Shown: positions 26,390 through 38,103, counted from the stretch's first letter. The stretch is 64,000 nt of DNA from Petrosia ficiformis (GCA_947044365.1 OX345644.1:5462577-5526576); one strand, 5' to 3'. A program made the numbers and translations. Notes: generated from the sequence alone by a model not told the origin.

Positions 26390-28830
26390 TCACTATAGCA
26401 ACCTTCCGTCCTGATTTCTGAAATGATACAAAGAATAACTAATTACTATCCCTATGTGTGACTGTACAAGTGAAAATCAATCGTATTTGATTTGATTACC
26501 AAATGCTTAACATATAGTACTTGAAATTTGGTACTTAGATAGCACAAGATCTGATCTTCAAGATTTAAAATTATTAGTTTTGTCAATAAGATGACTGATG
26601 AACAATTAACCAATTGAACAAACCACATTGGAAAAAATTGAAATTCATATAAAACTGATTTTCGCTTGCACAGGCTGTCAGACACACAATTATAGTAATT
26701 AAAAACACTGTGACTATAATAAGTATAACCTATACATGATAGACATTACTGATCAATCTACATGTAAGTAATAATTTCTGTTTGTTGTGAAAGAATACGT
26801 CTTCTCTAATGAAGAGTCAAAACTATAGTTATAAATAAGGTATTGTATCATGATTAGTAAGAGTAAATTAATATTCATGAGTAATCTAATCTCTATTTTA
26901 TAGGTACCATACAACAACAAACCATAGAACCTAAAACCCCGTTTAATAAGGCATTTTTAAGTTAACTAAACTATAGCTAAATTACAAGTTTACTTTATAT
27001 AATAGCTATATATAATTAACTAAAATGGAAAATGATCAATAATGGGTGCTATTTGTTAGTTAACTAAAACTACATCTAAAACCTTTTAGTAAGCCTAAAT
27101 ATTATAATCTATAACAAAAAGTGGTCAGTATTGTCATACTAAACCATCACTAGTTTATAGTTATAGGCAGTGTTTGCTTTAGAGGGTGTTTAGGTGTCCC
27201 TGGATGCCTAAAGTTGAGGGGTTGATGCCTAAAATTATTTTATTTTATTAGTGAAAGGTGTTTAACTCTTTAATCAAATTATAAATTAGTGATAGTAATT
27301 AGGGTTGCACCTATACTAGTATAGGGATCTGAATAGGTGCCTATATTGAAGATATAGGCAGAGTATCGGTATAGGCAACTGCATTACCTATACATTGCCT
27401 ATACAGCTTACACAATATTTTTCAGGCTTTACAGATTCCATTATTGTCAAACTGCACAAGTACAACCAAGGCTGAATATGCCTGTAACTACGTGTACAAT
27501 GTACTTTGGCCTGAATGTATAGCACACAAACAATAGAATAATCAACACTATACCATGTGAGAACAGTTGTAAACTAGATAAATACAACTATATATTTCAC
27601 ACAAACAGAGACGTTGGTTGGGATTAACCATCCTATAGGTGTTATATGAGCAAATGAAGTCCACAGAAAAGCCGACATTCTCTTTCTAGGAAACAACATG
27701 ACCGTAGCTGAACCAGAACCACTGACCATTCGATCAGGAGGCTCATGCTCTAACCACAAACCACACTGCCTCCTTACTAAAAGAGTGCCCATCAAACTGG
27801 GACATGTTGATGGGAGTCAACCACATATACACACAAGTGTATGTAAGACCATAGTCTATCAGTTTTTGTGGGGAACCGGAGTTCTATTATACCTCTATAG
27901 TTATAATTTATTAAAATGGCTCTGAATGATGAATATGAAAATTTTTTATTGCCTGTAGGTCCATTCCTATAATTGCTTTCCACAGGGTTTAATGTTATAC
28001 ATGTATATGTTTGTGGCCACTTACACGACTATGGGTTTAATACGTAGTTAAGGAAGTTACGTCATTCCGGGGGGCTTGGTAAATTAACGGGCATAGCACA
28101 TAATAGAAAGAAAGCTGCTTGTAGCTTACATAAAAACTGGAACTAATAGCTAGCTATTCTGCGTGAAATACATTCTTAAAGTTCTACAAGGTCATTTAAA
28201 AGGTAAGGAGAGTAGATAATTAAAATAACTGTAACAGGTTGTTATGTTTTAGGCATGATAAAGGTAGCCGTGATTACTAAATGCTCAGGACACCACAAAT
28301 CAGTCATAGGGCTATAGTCATAGGTTTATGGGGTTCCAATTACCGTGATAAAATGTTTAAAATTTATATATAAACTGCAGCAGAGCACTGTTAACTATTC
28401 CTAATTCAAGAAATTGATATTATTATACCATGACATTCCTATATAGAGTAGAAACATTAAAAGTTAATACTTGCATTAATAAGAAAGTTCACATTTTTTA
28501 ATAACATCTAATCACTTCCAATGTAATGAATAGCCACAATGACACTGCATTCACTGCCCCTAAAGGCTATTCACCCACCTCTACTTACATTGTACTTACT
28601 AAGTATCTATCTATCTATCAACAAACCTTATCATAGCCAATAAAGACTTGTCCAGTAGCTCCTTGAGCTAAATAATCTTCAGAGCTCCACATATAAGAGA
28701 TAGATGCATAATAGTTGGGTTTACTGCTTGAAGTCATTGCAGATCACTGAGATTATGCTGTATGCTGTGATGGTAATTCCCCTATAAGGGAAAACCCCAC
28801 AAATTGCCCCACCTCCTTGAAACGCAGTAT
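26390..28830 (-). pseudogene. Duplicated 5' end of the TBK1-like gene
   Basis: Second copy of 18640-21150. It holds a full copy of exon 1 (28629-28737: ATG, open frame, GTTTGT donor), intron 1, and the splice acceptor plus the first 22 bases of exon 2 (26398-26419), where homology stops at TAGTGACGTCATCC. Exon 1' differs from exon 1 by several amino-acid changes near the start (SSSKPNYYAS versus SSGKINYFSS), while SISYMWSSEDYLAQGATGQ is kept. The inner block is inverted and a SINE has inserted. It cannot encode a kinase by itself. As it is upstream of the real gene on the same strand and exon 1' ends in phase 0, it could be an alternative first exon; that is inference. Confidence 0.85.
27603..27860 (-). 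mobile_element. tRNA-derived SINE (copy 1)
   Basis: On the minus strand this resembles a degenerate tRNA head, with homology across its whole length to the better preserved copy at 63735-63995. The shared tail includes AAAAGAGTGCCCATCAAACT and TACACACAAGTGTATGTAAG. It interrupts segmental duplication A. Confidence 0.8.
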
Positions 28831-30094
28831 GCCTGGACTTCCTGATTTTTTTTTTCGCGCTAAAAATCATTGCAGGTGTGTTATCAAACCTCCCGGTAAA
28901 ATGTTTCCGTCATAGGGCATGTTACACAGTTGTCAATTCTTTATAATAATCACCAATAATTCATAAAATTAATAATAATTATACATAAAAACAACAGTCA
29001 TGACGACTATATGTGTTAAAAGAGGCCTTTTTTTGAGTTTCAGAGTTCTATTACTCCTCTAGCTCTTATGAAAGAGTTGGGTGGGACTGTTCTTGCAGTG
29101 CTTCTTGATTGTGATCAAATGCTGGACTCTAGTACGCAATATTAACACCAGATGATTCTAATGGGAGGAGTCTAAAACCATATGTCACTTTCCATACATT
29201 TTTTGATCATGCGAAGGGGAATGAACTACAAGTATGTATACAACACATGTACAATGAACATGATATACTACTCGGAAAACTGGACACCAGTGGGCAATTA
29301 TTTCATACGTATATTTGATATTCATTATGATTCATAATGTAAAATGATATTGCTCAGTACTCAAAAGAGCTACAGCAATGAAACATTGTCATGGTAAATA
29401 CAAGTATACTCACAACACAATGATGATACAGCTCTACATGGAAAACCATACAGGCAATCACAACAATTCGTTACATTATAATTAAATCATTATTGCTGGG
29501 TAATGAAGGGAGTTAGAATAACGAAACTCAGTTAGGATAAGTAAAGCTACATACAGCACCCCATGCACTGAGCAATTATTCATAGTCACAACAATCCATT
29601 ACATTGAGCTTATATAGTAATTAAATCATTATTGCGAAGAGAGTAAGAGTAATGAAACTCAGTCAGGATAAATACAGCTACGTACACAACACATTGAACA
29701 TATAACACCACTTGGAAAACCACACCCCTCTGAGCAATTATCCGTAATCACAACAATTCATTACTTTACAATGATATAGTAATTAAATGCTGTGATTTTA
29801 GCACTGGCAGTAAGTAACCAATCTGTCTCTTGTGTTACAATGCATATTATGAAGCACTTGCTCTTTGAACTTGTGCATTCATGTTGAACAATTAGCTATA
29901 TTCACTGTTTTGAGAAGACAACTAAATAAACAGGCTCGTTCAGGAACAAGTGTATTATATTACCTACACATTGCTTCTCAAAGGTCATCTTCTCACTAAT
30001 AAACTGAACTTATTCATATTATTATGATATCACTACTAACACTACATGAACAACATATCATGTTATTCTGGCATAAATATAGACAATAGCTACT

Positions 30095-30639
30095 CACTGT
30101 AAAAATGAATGGGTTATTTTAACCCTCATTTGGTTACATGAGTTTCATTTCCTCCTGAGACTGTATAAGTCAATGCTTCTTTCTTGTCTAGTGTTTAAAA
30201 GTAGTAGTTTTATTTTGATCTATATTGACAAATTATGGCATGATAACAAAAGCAATATAATGTGGTGACGTTTCAAATATTTGTGGAGTACATCACGTTA
30301 TTTGCTGATATTAGTACAAATTCATGTACATAATTTAATTAATTACTCTAGCAACATCTGTTGTTTTGCAGATGTTGGAATTGGAATACTAATAATACAC
30401 CACAGGTTGTACCTGCGCAATACTATACTACGTATATAACTACATTGTTTGTTACTATATGTCTTATTATGACATGTACTTTATAATAGTGAATATATAG
30501 ATCATGATCAAATGAACTGTGCATAACTTGTAAATATTACCTAACAGAAAATATATAAATCAGCATGGAGTGAAATTTGATTGCATTGGAACTCCTGTAA
30601 CCAATTGAAGGTTAAAATAACCTATTATTTTTTACAGTG
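30095..30639. mobile_element. MITE with CACTGTAAAAA ends, 545 bp
   Basis: The left end CACTGTAAAAATGAATGGGT, then TTATTTTAACC and TTTGGTTAC, is inverted at the right end (GTAACCAATTGAAGGTTAAA, then TTTACAGTG). Same end family as 41024-41868, 43619-44016, about 51979-52325 and about 61995-62060. Confidence 0.85.
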
Positions 30640-30916
30640 TATGATATCCATCATGCACAAAGTTGAACGGTATATGACAAGCTTACCATGACCTTCTGAA
30701 GATGGCGAAAAACCCATCATGTAGAATATGATCAGATAATATTTACAAAAAGAAATTTGAAAATTGCAGTACCTGTTGATTGGCATGACCTGATTTCAGC
30801 ATTAATGATATCATCCCTAGAACAATAATATGAGAATTTCTTAACTTTAGTATAATACTTGCACAAACACACAGGGATGGTTATATGATATAGGTCTTTT
30901 ATTACGTTGTCCATTT

Positions 30917-31085
30917 TTCTTTTGATAATTTCGAGCTTCGCAAATGTAATAAACAAGTTCTTTTGATAGAACATTTCGGCCCGAGAGCCTTTCTCAGCTT
31001 TATTATGCTGAGGAAGACTTTTGGGCTGAAACGTTCTATCTAAAGAACTTGTTTATTACGTTTGTGAAGCTCAAAATTATCAAAA
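30917..31085. repeat. Large perfect-type hairpin, arms about 70 bp
   Basis: GATAATTTCGAGCTTCGCAA to about 30980 pairs with about 31020 to TTGTGAAGCTCAAAATTATC, with a second inner pairing (CTTTCTCAGC/GCTGAGGAAG). Typical of a recent foldback MITE. Confidence 0.85.
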
Positions 31086-31535
31086 GAAAAACACAGGGAT
31101 GGGATTGAACCATTATTGTCACTCTAACAGGCAAGGACTCCTTTTAAGAAAGGTAGCTAGTATTGGACAGTGATCTTCAATCTCTGACCAAACATGATCC
31201 CATGTGAATCTGTGTAGTGAACCTTTACTTTTGAACCGTAAAATTGAGAATTGTTTCAATGAAGATATAAATTTCTTTTCATTTCTAGCTTCACGAGCTA
31301 CAATCCTGGTTCAAAATAGAATTACGATCGAACTGCTGATTTAACAATAGCAATTCGTCATCCCCGACTGACACACTTCCCTAGGTTTTTTTTAATAAGG
31401 GATTGTGAAAATTCATGCACTTGAGCCTACAAAATAACAAAGTACTTAATTAAAACTGTACACCCCCTTCGTCCAAATAAGTAGGCGGGTCTGTGAATGA
31501 GATTATAATGACGGACATGTTTAATTAACATGTGG

Positions 31536-31582
31536 TATAAATAAAAGTGTTATCAGTGTACCTATATCACAAAACGTTAACA
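31536..31582 (+). promoter_or_regulatory. TATA-like promoter block of the nucleotidyltransferase-like family
   Basis: TATAAATAAAAGTGTT followed by AACTGTATCACAAAACGTTA-like sequence is conserved just upstream of nearly every family copy, for example near 33452, 35898, 39042, 42138 and, on the minus strand, 53865 and 58845. The TATAAATA and its fixed distance to the start codon suggest a core promoter and 5' UTR; that role is inferred. Confidence 0.7.
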
Positions 31583-32923
31583 ATGAAAGCTCAAGTGTTG
31601 GCAATGATATTCCTGGTGGCCTGTATGGGCTCAGGTGTATCAGGATTTCATGTGAAAATAACGCTACAAAATATTTCGTTCTCCGACACACAGAATCGAC
31701 TGACAAGAGATTTAGCTTGCTCTCGTTATGCAGAAGTAGACAAGTCAACTCTTTCCTTACCCAATGGATTTGATAGTGTCCCCAAACCTTGAGAAAATGA
31801 TACTGTTGAAGTAGTGCGATCCGTTCCAGTAACTAACGGAATGAATGACTTATTATTGAATCGACATGTACTCGGTCTCGGCGGAACTACAGCAAAGCAA
31901 GTTTTGGATTCTTTTGTTGCAAAAGGTTGCCTCTGCTTCCCATATGGTGAATTGGTTAGGGATCTATTCCTAGGAGTTCCATCGAACAGTCTGGATCTGG
32001 AGGTTTCCTGCAATGCTACAAGGATTGCAAATATTTGCAAGGCAATGTGGGGAGATAAGAATTGCAAAATAGGAAATTTTGCAGCCAACATTGGAAATAA
32101 TAACGAAGATGAAGTTACTACTGACTGGGAAACAAATTTATTTAGAAGTCATATAAACCTTGAATACACTACAAATTCGCTTGCATATGACAGCAATGGC
32201 AATAATGTTGTGATAGATCTTACTGGTAATGGAGTGAGGGACACATGTCATAGAAACATTAGAATCCCAGTTTCAAGTAATGATTGGAGTATGTGGAGTA
32301 CAAGGGAAAAACTTTATCGTTTTTGGAAACTTCGTGTAATTGGCTACAAATCATATGATAATGAAACAATGAAATTTGTGGTAGAAAATACTAAAACAGA
32401 GATAATTGCAGACAAAACTAGTTTTATAAACTTTTACTGCGAAAGTCTTCTTAGCGCACAATATTCCTCTGACATGACTATCTGCTTGGTAACTTCAAAC
32501 TCTACCAGTGTTTGTGAGAGAAAAAACAAGCTTGACGCTATTTTTCAAACAGACTTAGGAATATCTTTTTGGGAAAAAGAAGTTGTACCGCATATGACCA
32601 CTGTTTTGCAATTCACTTTTGGTACTAACAATGGTTATAATGGTCGTCATGGTAGGAATACTAATAGACAGAATACTGATGATCTGAATACTGATGGTAA
32701 CTATACCATTAATGATGATAATGAGGAAGAAGACGACACGTCTAAGCCTAAGACAGCTGCGGAAATAGCTGGTGGTGTGATTGGGACTTTTTTTACTGTT
32801 TTATTTATTTTGCCTTTGCTATTGTTGTCTTGCAAAAGTTATATAGTTATGTTTAGTAAGATAAACCACATACATTTTAGTTGGATATACATGCTTGTTA
32901 TCATTTTTTGCAAAGTTATATAG
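31583..32923 (+). pseudogene. Secreted nucleotidyltransferase-like membrane protein, copy A (nonsense codon)
   Basis: Same family as the intact gene at 35977-37242. The start is MKAQVLAMIF at 31583. An in-frame TGA at 31790-31792 replaces the Trp of the PKPWEND motif; the frame after it stays open to 32923 and keeps the whole head domain (YGELVRDLFLG, SLDLEVS, EVTTDWETN, TNSLAYDSNG). The C-terminus (KTAAEIAGGVIGTFF onward) differs from copy B and runs into a 73-bp direct repeat (about 32836-32955) that extends the hydrophobic tail. As the only lesion is one stop codon, readthrough, RNA editing or a sequencing error are alternatives to pseudogenisation. Confidence 0.85.
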
Positions 32924-33439
32924 TTATGTTTAGTAAGATAAACCACATACATTTTAGTTAGATATACAAGTATCATTTATTTTTGAATGTGTGTGCTGAC
33001 TGTTTTTTTGTACAGTAATAGCTTTTTTATGCTTTTGATATTTAGTAAGACAAGCCACTTTCGTGGATATACATAATTATCATTAAGAAAACTGTTTAGT
33101 TGTAAATATAATAAGAGATAACTATATGTACACTGTGTGAAGTTCTACATCTATTGTTAATAATAGTATGTGAGGCAGAACTATATGTAGTCTATAGTAT
33201 TAACAATGCACAAAATTAAAATTTTACTGCATGAAGACATAACAATTTGGCTACACAAAGTTGCATAATCTGTAGGGTTCTCTGACACTTTACCATTCAT
33301 GCATTCCTTAATAGTCTTTCTTGCAAAATATTGATGGTATGTAATGATTTAGTATCATCTGGTCTTTATTGCCTGCTGAGATAATGAGGCTCTGTTGAAT
33401 TCTAATAGTAGCTACTTATGTCACATTTTCAGGGACAGT

Positions 33440-33600
33440 ATAGTATAATATATAAATAAAAGTGTTACTAGTGTAACTGTATCACAAAACATGTGTGAAG
33501 ATGTAATTGTTTTGTTGAGTGGCTTCAAGGTAGCGATGAAAGCTCATGTTTAGTGATTAGCCTATTCAAGGAGTCCAGTGGCTCTGGTTTTAATTCCTAG
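33440..33600 (+). pseudogene. 5' fragment of nucleotidyltransferase-like family (copy H)
   Basis: Only the promoter block (TATAAATAAAAGTGTTACTA), 5' UTR and the first codons (ATGAAAGCTCATGTT then TAG) are recognisable. Homology then stops. Confidence 0.75.
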
Positions 33601-33729
33601 TTGTATTCAGTTTTTCTTTGTTCATGTCTATACATGCATATCATTGTATTATTGGCAAAATATGTTATTTTGTAAATATACTAACCTGCACAGTAGTGCC
33701 TTGAGATTGAGTACCACGACTTTGTTTAA

Positions 33730-34705
33730 TTAGATGTGCAAAACTGCACCATCAGCAATAGTACATTCAGATAACTGACGATCATCTTCGACTGCTTTGC
33801 CACAGAAGATCAGCTTGAAAGAAAATGGAGAAGTCCCTTCCTTTTTGCCTATTTTTAGCTTCAGACCAAGTACGGAATCTTTAGGATTGGCACGGACATT
33901 TATTGTGGATCCATCAAGACCTTTGACCACTATACGCCAGACACCTTCATCTTTCAGCTCATTAGTAGACTGTAATGCAGGAGTACCGACAACAAGTGTA
34001 ACATTGACATCTTCCCAATCCTCCCACAAGGAATTCTCAATGATAGCTAATCCGTATAGCATCAGACAAGAGGGTTTCTCGTTTGCATGTCATACGATAG
34101 GAGCTTTTCCATTCACCTACTTGGAATCCATAGCGAGCAATAAGCTTCTTTTGTGGCTCAACATTGCTATAAAATACACATATCTTCTGCATGTCATCTC
34201 TGCTTTCATTTTTTGTCAGATCCAGAGAGAACGAGATGTCTCGTCGGGTCAGCTGTCCACCTAGGTAGACACAAACTGACATGAGGAACTTCTCTTTCCG
34301 ATGCATCAGGAAGTACATCTTCAATTCTAAGAATTCGCCCTTCGACAATCTCATCGTTTTGTTTCAGTTTTAACGATATCTGAGTACCCACAAGTGACTG
34401 GAGCAAACTCACAAATGGAGAACCTTCTGAAAACTGGAGGCTAGCTTTTGGCTTTGTTGATTTATAAGCTATATTACCAACAATGGGACCAGCATCTCCA
34501 AGAAACTGCAACGATTCGAGGACATCTTTCATGAGACTTTTTGGAAAGTAGAGGTCAATTTGACCGTGACCATGTACCAATGTCTGACATTCAAAAACAG
34601 CATATCCGTTATCATATAAGATAACACCAGCTATTGGCATATTGGAAGATACATCACCTACAGAAAGAGCATTACAGTATTCTTCAATGTCATACACAAT
34701 ATCAT
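33730..34705 (-). pseudogene. DUF4139-like plus ubiquitin-like domain protein, frameshifted
   Basis: Three overlapping frames make one broken coding region. The N-terminal part (34697 downward) has a motif common in DUF4139-type proteins, LVGTQISLKLKQNDEIVEG. The middle part carries the DUF4139-like block GEWKSSYRM and then IENSLWEDWEDVNVTLVVG. The C-terminal 75 residues are a ubiquitin-like domain (VKGLDGSTINVRANPKDSV, KLIFCGKAVEDDRQL) ending in LHI with no Gly-Gly. Compared with the copy at 55055-55867 there is an extra A near 34262 (CTACCTAGGTGG versus CTACCTGGTGG) and a 2-base loss near 34085. An in-frame stop sits just before the first recognisable residues, and no ATG gives a full start, so upstream exons may be missing. 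The domain names are my recognition from motifs. Confidence 0.7.
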
Positions 34706-34795
34706 CTTAATCACAAGCTATGCATCCAATCGGTTGATACTTGTCAACTTCAAAATGAAAAGCAAAGTATTTTGGAAAAGCACCTTAAATCAGCG

Positions 34796-35010
34796 CTTTT
34801 GATAAGCTCATATGGTACACCATTGGCCCAAATAACTTCTTATTTGTCATTGCATAGTTCTCTCTTTGGGCCAGATGGCACAGTTTATTATGATTATATT
34901 GTCACTAACAGCATTAAATCTTTGTTAACGGGCTCAAGGTGTATTCCAAATGGCACACACACTAACCATTGTTGAGCCAATTTGGCTCATGCTTCAAAAC
35001 TTATCACAAA
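34796..35010 (+). mobile_element. About 210-bp repeat with TTTTGATAAG ends (copy 3)
   Basis: Same repeat as 14289-14500. The inverted duplication at 54769-54982 carries it at the equivalent position, so it was present before that duplication. Confidence 0.85.
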
Positions 35011-35976
35011 CTCTGAACTACATGTAGTAATTTGAATTTCGAAATCTACAATTTCCATGTCCAATTTCATCCAATAACTACCCATTACTTTATTAAGGAT
35101 CAGTATATCTGAGCTAGCTACCAACTAAACCAAATATCACTGAAATTTGGAAGAGTCAAAGACACGCAAAAGTAAGGAATATTGAAAATAATGAATGGCT
35201 ATTTTTTTAAGTTAAACAAGTGAACCTAGTAACAGTACAGAATAATGAATGAATACATAATGTACCTGAACATCTGGGTGAGTGAAGGAGGTCACTTAGC
35301 TTTTAGTTCCATGAACAAGAATCATGTTAACTTGTTAACCCACTTTATGATATTTGTTGCATTCTTTTAAGTTAGCGTTACAAATCATTAAAACAAAGAG
35401 GTTTGAAAAGACATAAAACTTTTATGAATTTGAAAAGATGAGGATAGGAATGACTCAGTCACCAAACCATTTAACCTCATCCCACAAGGGGTGTGACCCG
35501 ACCAGGTAAATAGCGTGTCTAGACAATTATTTGTCTATAAGACAAGGCTTTAAAAGGTTTAGGGATTAGCTACTACATTTCTGCTCCTTCGCCTTCCAGA
35601 ACTGACTTTAATACAACAGTCAGATATTTGGTCACCCTTGAAACTATTAGTAGTATACGGATGCGTCACATTTAACGAGAAGATAAAAAAAAGTAGCTTA
35701 CCACTTCCTTTCTCCAATATTGCGACGGATATAGGAGCAGGACACACACAATGATCGAGAAAGAGAATGAAAAGACTCGACGACTCGTACTCAGGGCTTC
35801 AGTCTGGGTCCTGGCCGGAGAGCCACACCCTTCGCAGGCGAAAGGCGCAGGCCTAAGGCCAAGGTGGATTAGCCGATGATGCCGGACACGTGCAAAATAA
35901 ATAAAAGTGTTAGCTACCAGTGTAACTGTATCACAAAACGTTAGTAAAAGTTTTGTTAAGTGTCTTCAAGATAACC

Positions 35977-37242
35977 ATGAAAGCTCACGTTTTGACAATG
36001 GTGTTCCTAATGGCCTGTATGGGCTCTAGTGTATCTGGATTTCATGTGAAAATAACGCTACAAGAGACATCGTTCTCCAAAACACAGAATCGACTGACAA
36101 AATATTTAAATTGTTATAATTATTCTGTGGTAGACAAGTCAAATCTTTCCTTATCCAATGGATTTGATAGATCTAGTGTTCCCAAACCTTGGGGAAATGA
36201 CACTGCTGAAGTAGTGCGATCCGTTCCAGTATCAGAAGGAATGAATAACCTATTGAATCGACCTGTTCCTGGTCTTGGTGGAACTACCGCAAAGCAAGTT
36301 TTGGATGTTTATGTTGCAAAAGGTTGCCTCTGCTTCCCATATGGTGAATCAGTTAGGGATCTATTCCTAGGAGTTCCTTCGAACAGTCTGGATCTGGAGG
36401 TTTCTTGCAATGCTACAATGATTGCAGATATTTGTAAGGCAATGTGGGGAGATAAGAATTGCAAAATAGGAAATTTTGCAGCCAACATTGGAAATAATAA
36501 CGAAGATGAAGTTACTACTGACTGGGAAACAAATTTATTTAGCAGTCATATAAACCTTGAATATACTGCAAATTCGCTTGCATATGACAGCAATGGCAAT
36601 AATGTTGTGATAGATATTACTGGTAATGGAGTGAGGGACACGTGTCATAGAAACATTAGAATCCCAGTTTCAACTAATGATTGGAATATGTGGAGTATAA
36701 GGGAAAAACTTTATCGTTTTTGGAAACTTCGTGTAATTGGCTACAAATCATATGATAATGAAACAATGAAATTCATAGTAGAAAATACTAAAACAGAGAT
36801 AATTGCAGACAAAACTAGTTTCATACAATTTTACTGCAAAAGTCTTCTTAGCGCACAATATTCCTCCAAGATGAATATCTGCTTGGTAACTTCAAACTCT
36901 ACCAGTGTTTGTGAGAGAAAAAACAAGCTTGACGCTATTTTTCAAACAGACTTAGGAATATTGTTTTGGGAAAAAGAAGTTGTACCGCACATGACCACTG
37001 TTTTGCAATTCACTTGTCATGCTGACAATGGTTATAATGGTCGTCATGTTAGGAATACTAATAGGAAGAATACTGATGACTCGAATACTGATGGTGACGA
37101 CAACTCAACTAATGCTGGAGAAATAGCTGGTGGTGTGATTGGAGGTTTTTTTCTCATTATTGTATGTTGTTGTTGTGTAAGTTGTTGCTTTTGCTTTAAG
37201 TTTTGTGATGGTTTAAGTAAATGTTGTAATCTTAAATGTTAA
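35977..37242 (+). CDS. Type I membrane protein with extracellular nucleotidyltransferase-like (CCA/poly(A) polymerase head) domain, intact copy B
   Basis: 421 residues from MKAHVLTMVF; a longer reading would need a TTG start. Residues 1-21 are a signal peptide. About 110-275 resembles the head domain of class II tRNA nucleotidyltransferases and bacterial poly(A) polymerases: YGESVRDLFLG (122-132, compare GGxVRDxLLG), then D139-x-E141 where the family has the metal-binding D-x-D/E, EVTTDW (178-183, third carboxylate region), NSLAYDSNGNNVVIDITG, and EKLYRFWKLRVIGY where CCA enzymes have EDxxRxLRxxRF. The RRD base-selecting motif is absent (LEYTAN). An Asn/Asp-rich stalk follows, then one membrane helix (about 387-404) and a short Cys-rich tail that could be palmitoylated. 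The ectodomain has many Cys and N-x-S/T sites, which fits secretion. The function is unknown; catalysis is possible but unproven. Head-to-head with the broken DUF4139/ubiquitin-like gene 1.3 kb upstream. Confidence 0.85.
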   Translation: MKAHVLTMVFLMACMGSSVSGFHVKITLQETSFSKTQNRLTKYLNCYNYSVVDKSNLSLSNGFDRSSVPKPWGNDTAEVVRSVPVSEGMNNLLNRPVPGLGGTTAKQVLDVYVAKGCLCFPYGESVRDLFLGVPSNSLDLEVSCNATMIADICKAMWGDKNCKIGNFAANIGNNNEDEVTTDWETNLFSSHINLEYTANSLAYDSNGNNVVIDITGNGVRDTCHRNIRIPVSTNDWNMWSIREKLYRFWKLRVIGYKSYDNETMKFIVENTKTEIIADKTSFIQFYCKSLLSAQYSSKMNICLVTSNSTSVCERKNKLDAIFQTDLGILFWEKEVVPHMTTVLQFTCHADNGYNGRHVRNTNRKNTDDSNTDGDDNSTNAGEIAGGVIGGFFLIIVCCCCVSCCFCFKFCDGLSKCCNLKC

Positions 37243-38059
37243 ACATGGATAATTAATTATATGTGTTACATGTATGTCATTTATTATAACAAAGCTGTTT
37301 AGTTGTGTTGCTATGCTTTTGTTACATTATAGTAATTAAGATAAACCACATGCATTTTAGTTGGATATACAAGTGTCAGTCATTTCTGTAGGTGTGTGCT
37401 GACTGCTTTTTTGTACTGAAATACCTTTTCTATGCTTTTGTTAATAGTAAGACAAGCCACTTGGGGTGGATATACACATATGTCATTTATTAACAAAACT
37501 GTTTAGTTGTAATTATAATAAGAGACAATAATTAGTAAAGAATGTAATTTCTTTTAAAGTTCTTGATATATATATATATTGTTAATAAAAGTACGTGAGG
37601 CAAAAATATATATAGTCTATGGTATTAACAATGCGCAAAATGTAAATTTTACTGCATGAAGACCTAACAATTTGGCTACACAAAGTACCAAAATATACTA
37701 CTGCATAATCTGTAGGGTTCTCTAAGCACTTTATTTTCATGCACATCCATTGCATCAAGCGTATATAGCAGCAATTTTATACAACCACTGCAAACATTGT
37801 TGACTTATATTTTTATTCTCATTAACAATTAGTTGTAATCTGTTTCTTTCCATTTATGTCATCTATACTACTATAAGCAACGTGACTGACACATTTCATA
37901 TAGTTCAAAATCAGACAGAACCATTGGATATAGGTTATTGAGCTGTTGCCCTTTTTTTTTTTAATTTTTGCAAGTATATATATATATAATATATATATAT
38001 ATATAAAAATATATATACAAAAGAGAAATAAGGAAAGTTACTAATGGTAAAAGTAGGCT

Positions 38060-38062
38060 ATA

Positions 38063-38103
<41 letters not shown>

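Larger units (their letters stand above)
23278..26390. repeat. Segmental duplication B (copy 1), non-coding
   Basis: The 5' flank of the FN3 gene through to 26390 matches 55875-58560 in the same orientation. It includes the blocks AAAAGGGAGGGTTTCC, GTGAGGTGCCTAGATCTGTT and TGACAGGACAG. No gene is visible. Foldbacks and (TA)n runs interrupt this copy at 25290-25980; a different set interrupts the other copy at 56400-57180. Confidence 0.85.
28830..31500. other. Gene-poor spacer with MITEs
   Basis: No open frame I would defend. Repeated short blocks with CACAACAATTCRTTAC-like and AATTAAATCATTATTGC motifs occur at 29450-29780. A CACTGTAAAAA MITE (30095-30639) and a hairpin (30917-31085) are listed separately. 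Confidence 0.6.

Noticed and set aside
31726..32091. 121-codon antisense frame in copy A, similar frames in copies C and E
   Set aside because: Antisense of the conserved head domain; its conservation follows from the sense strand.
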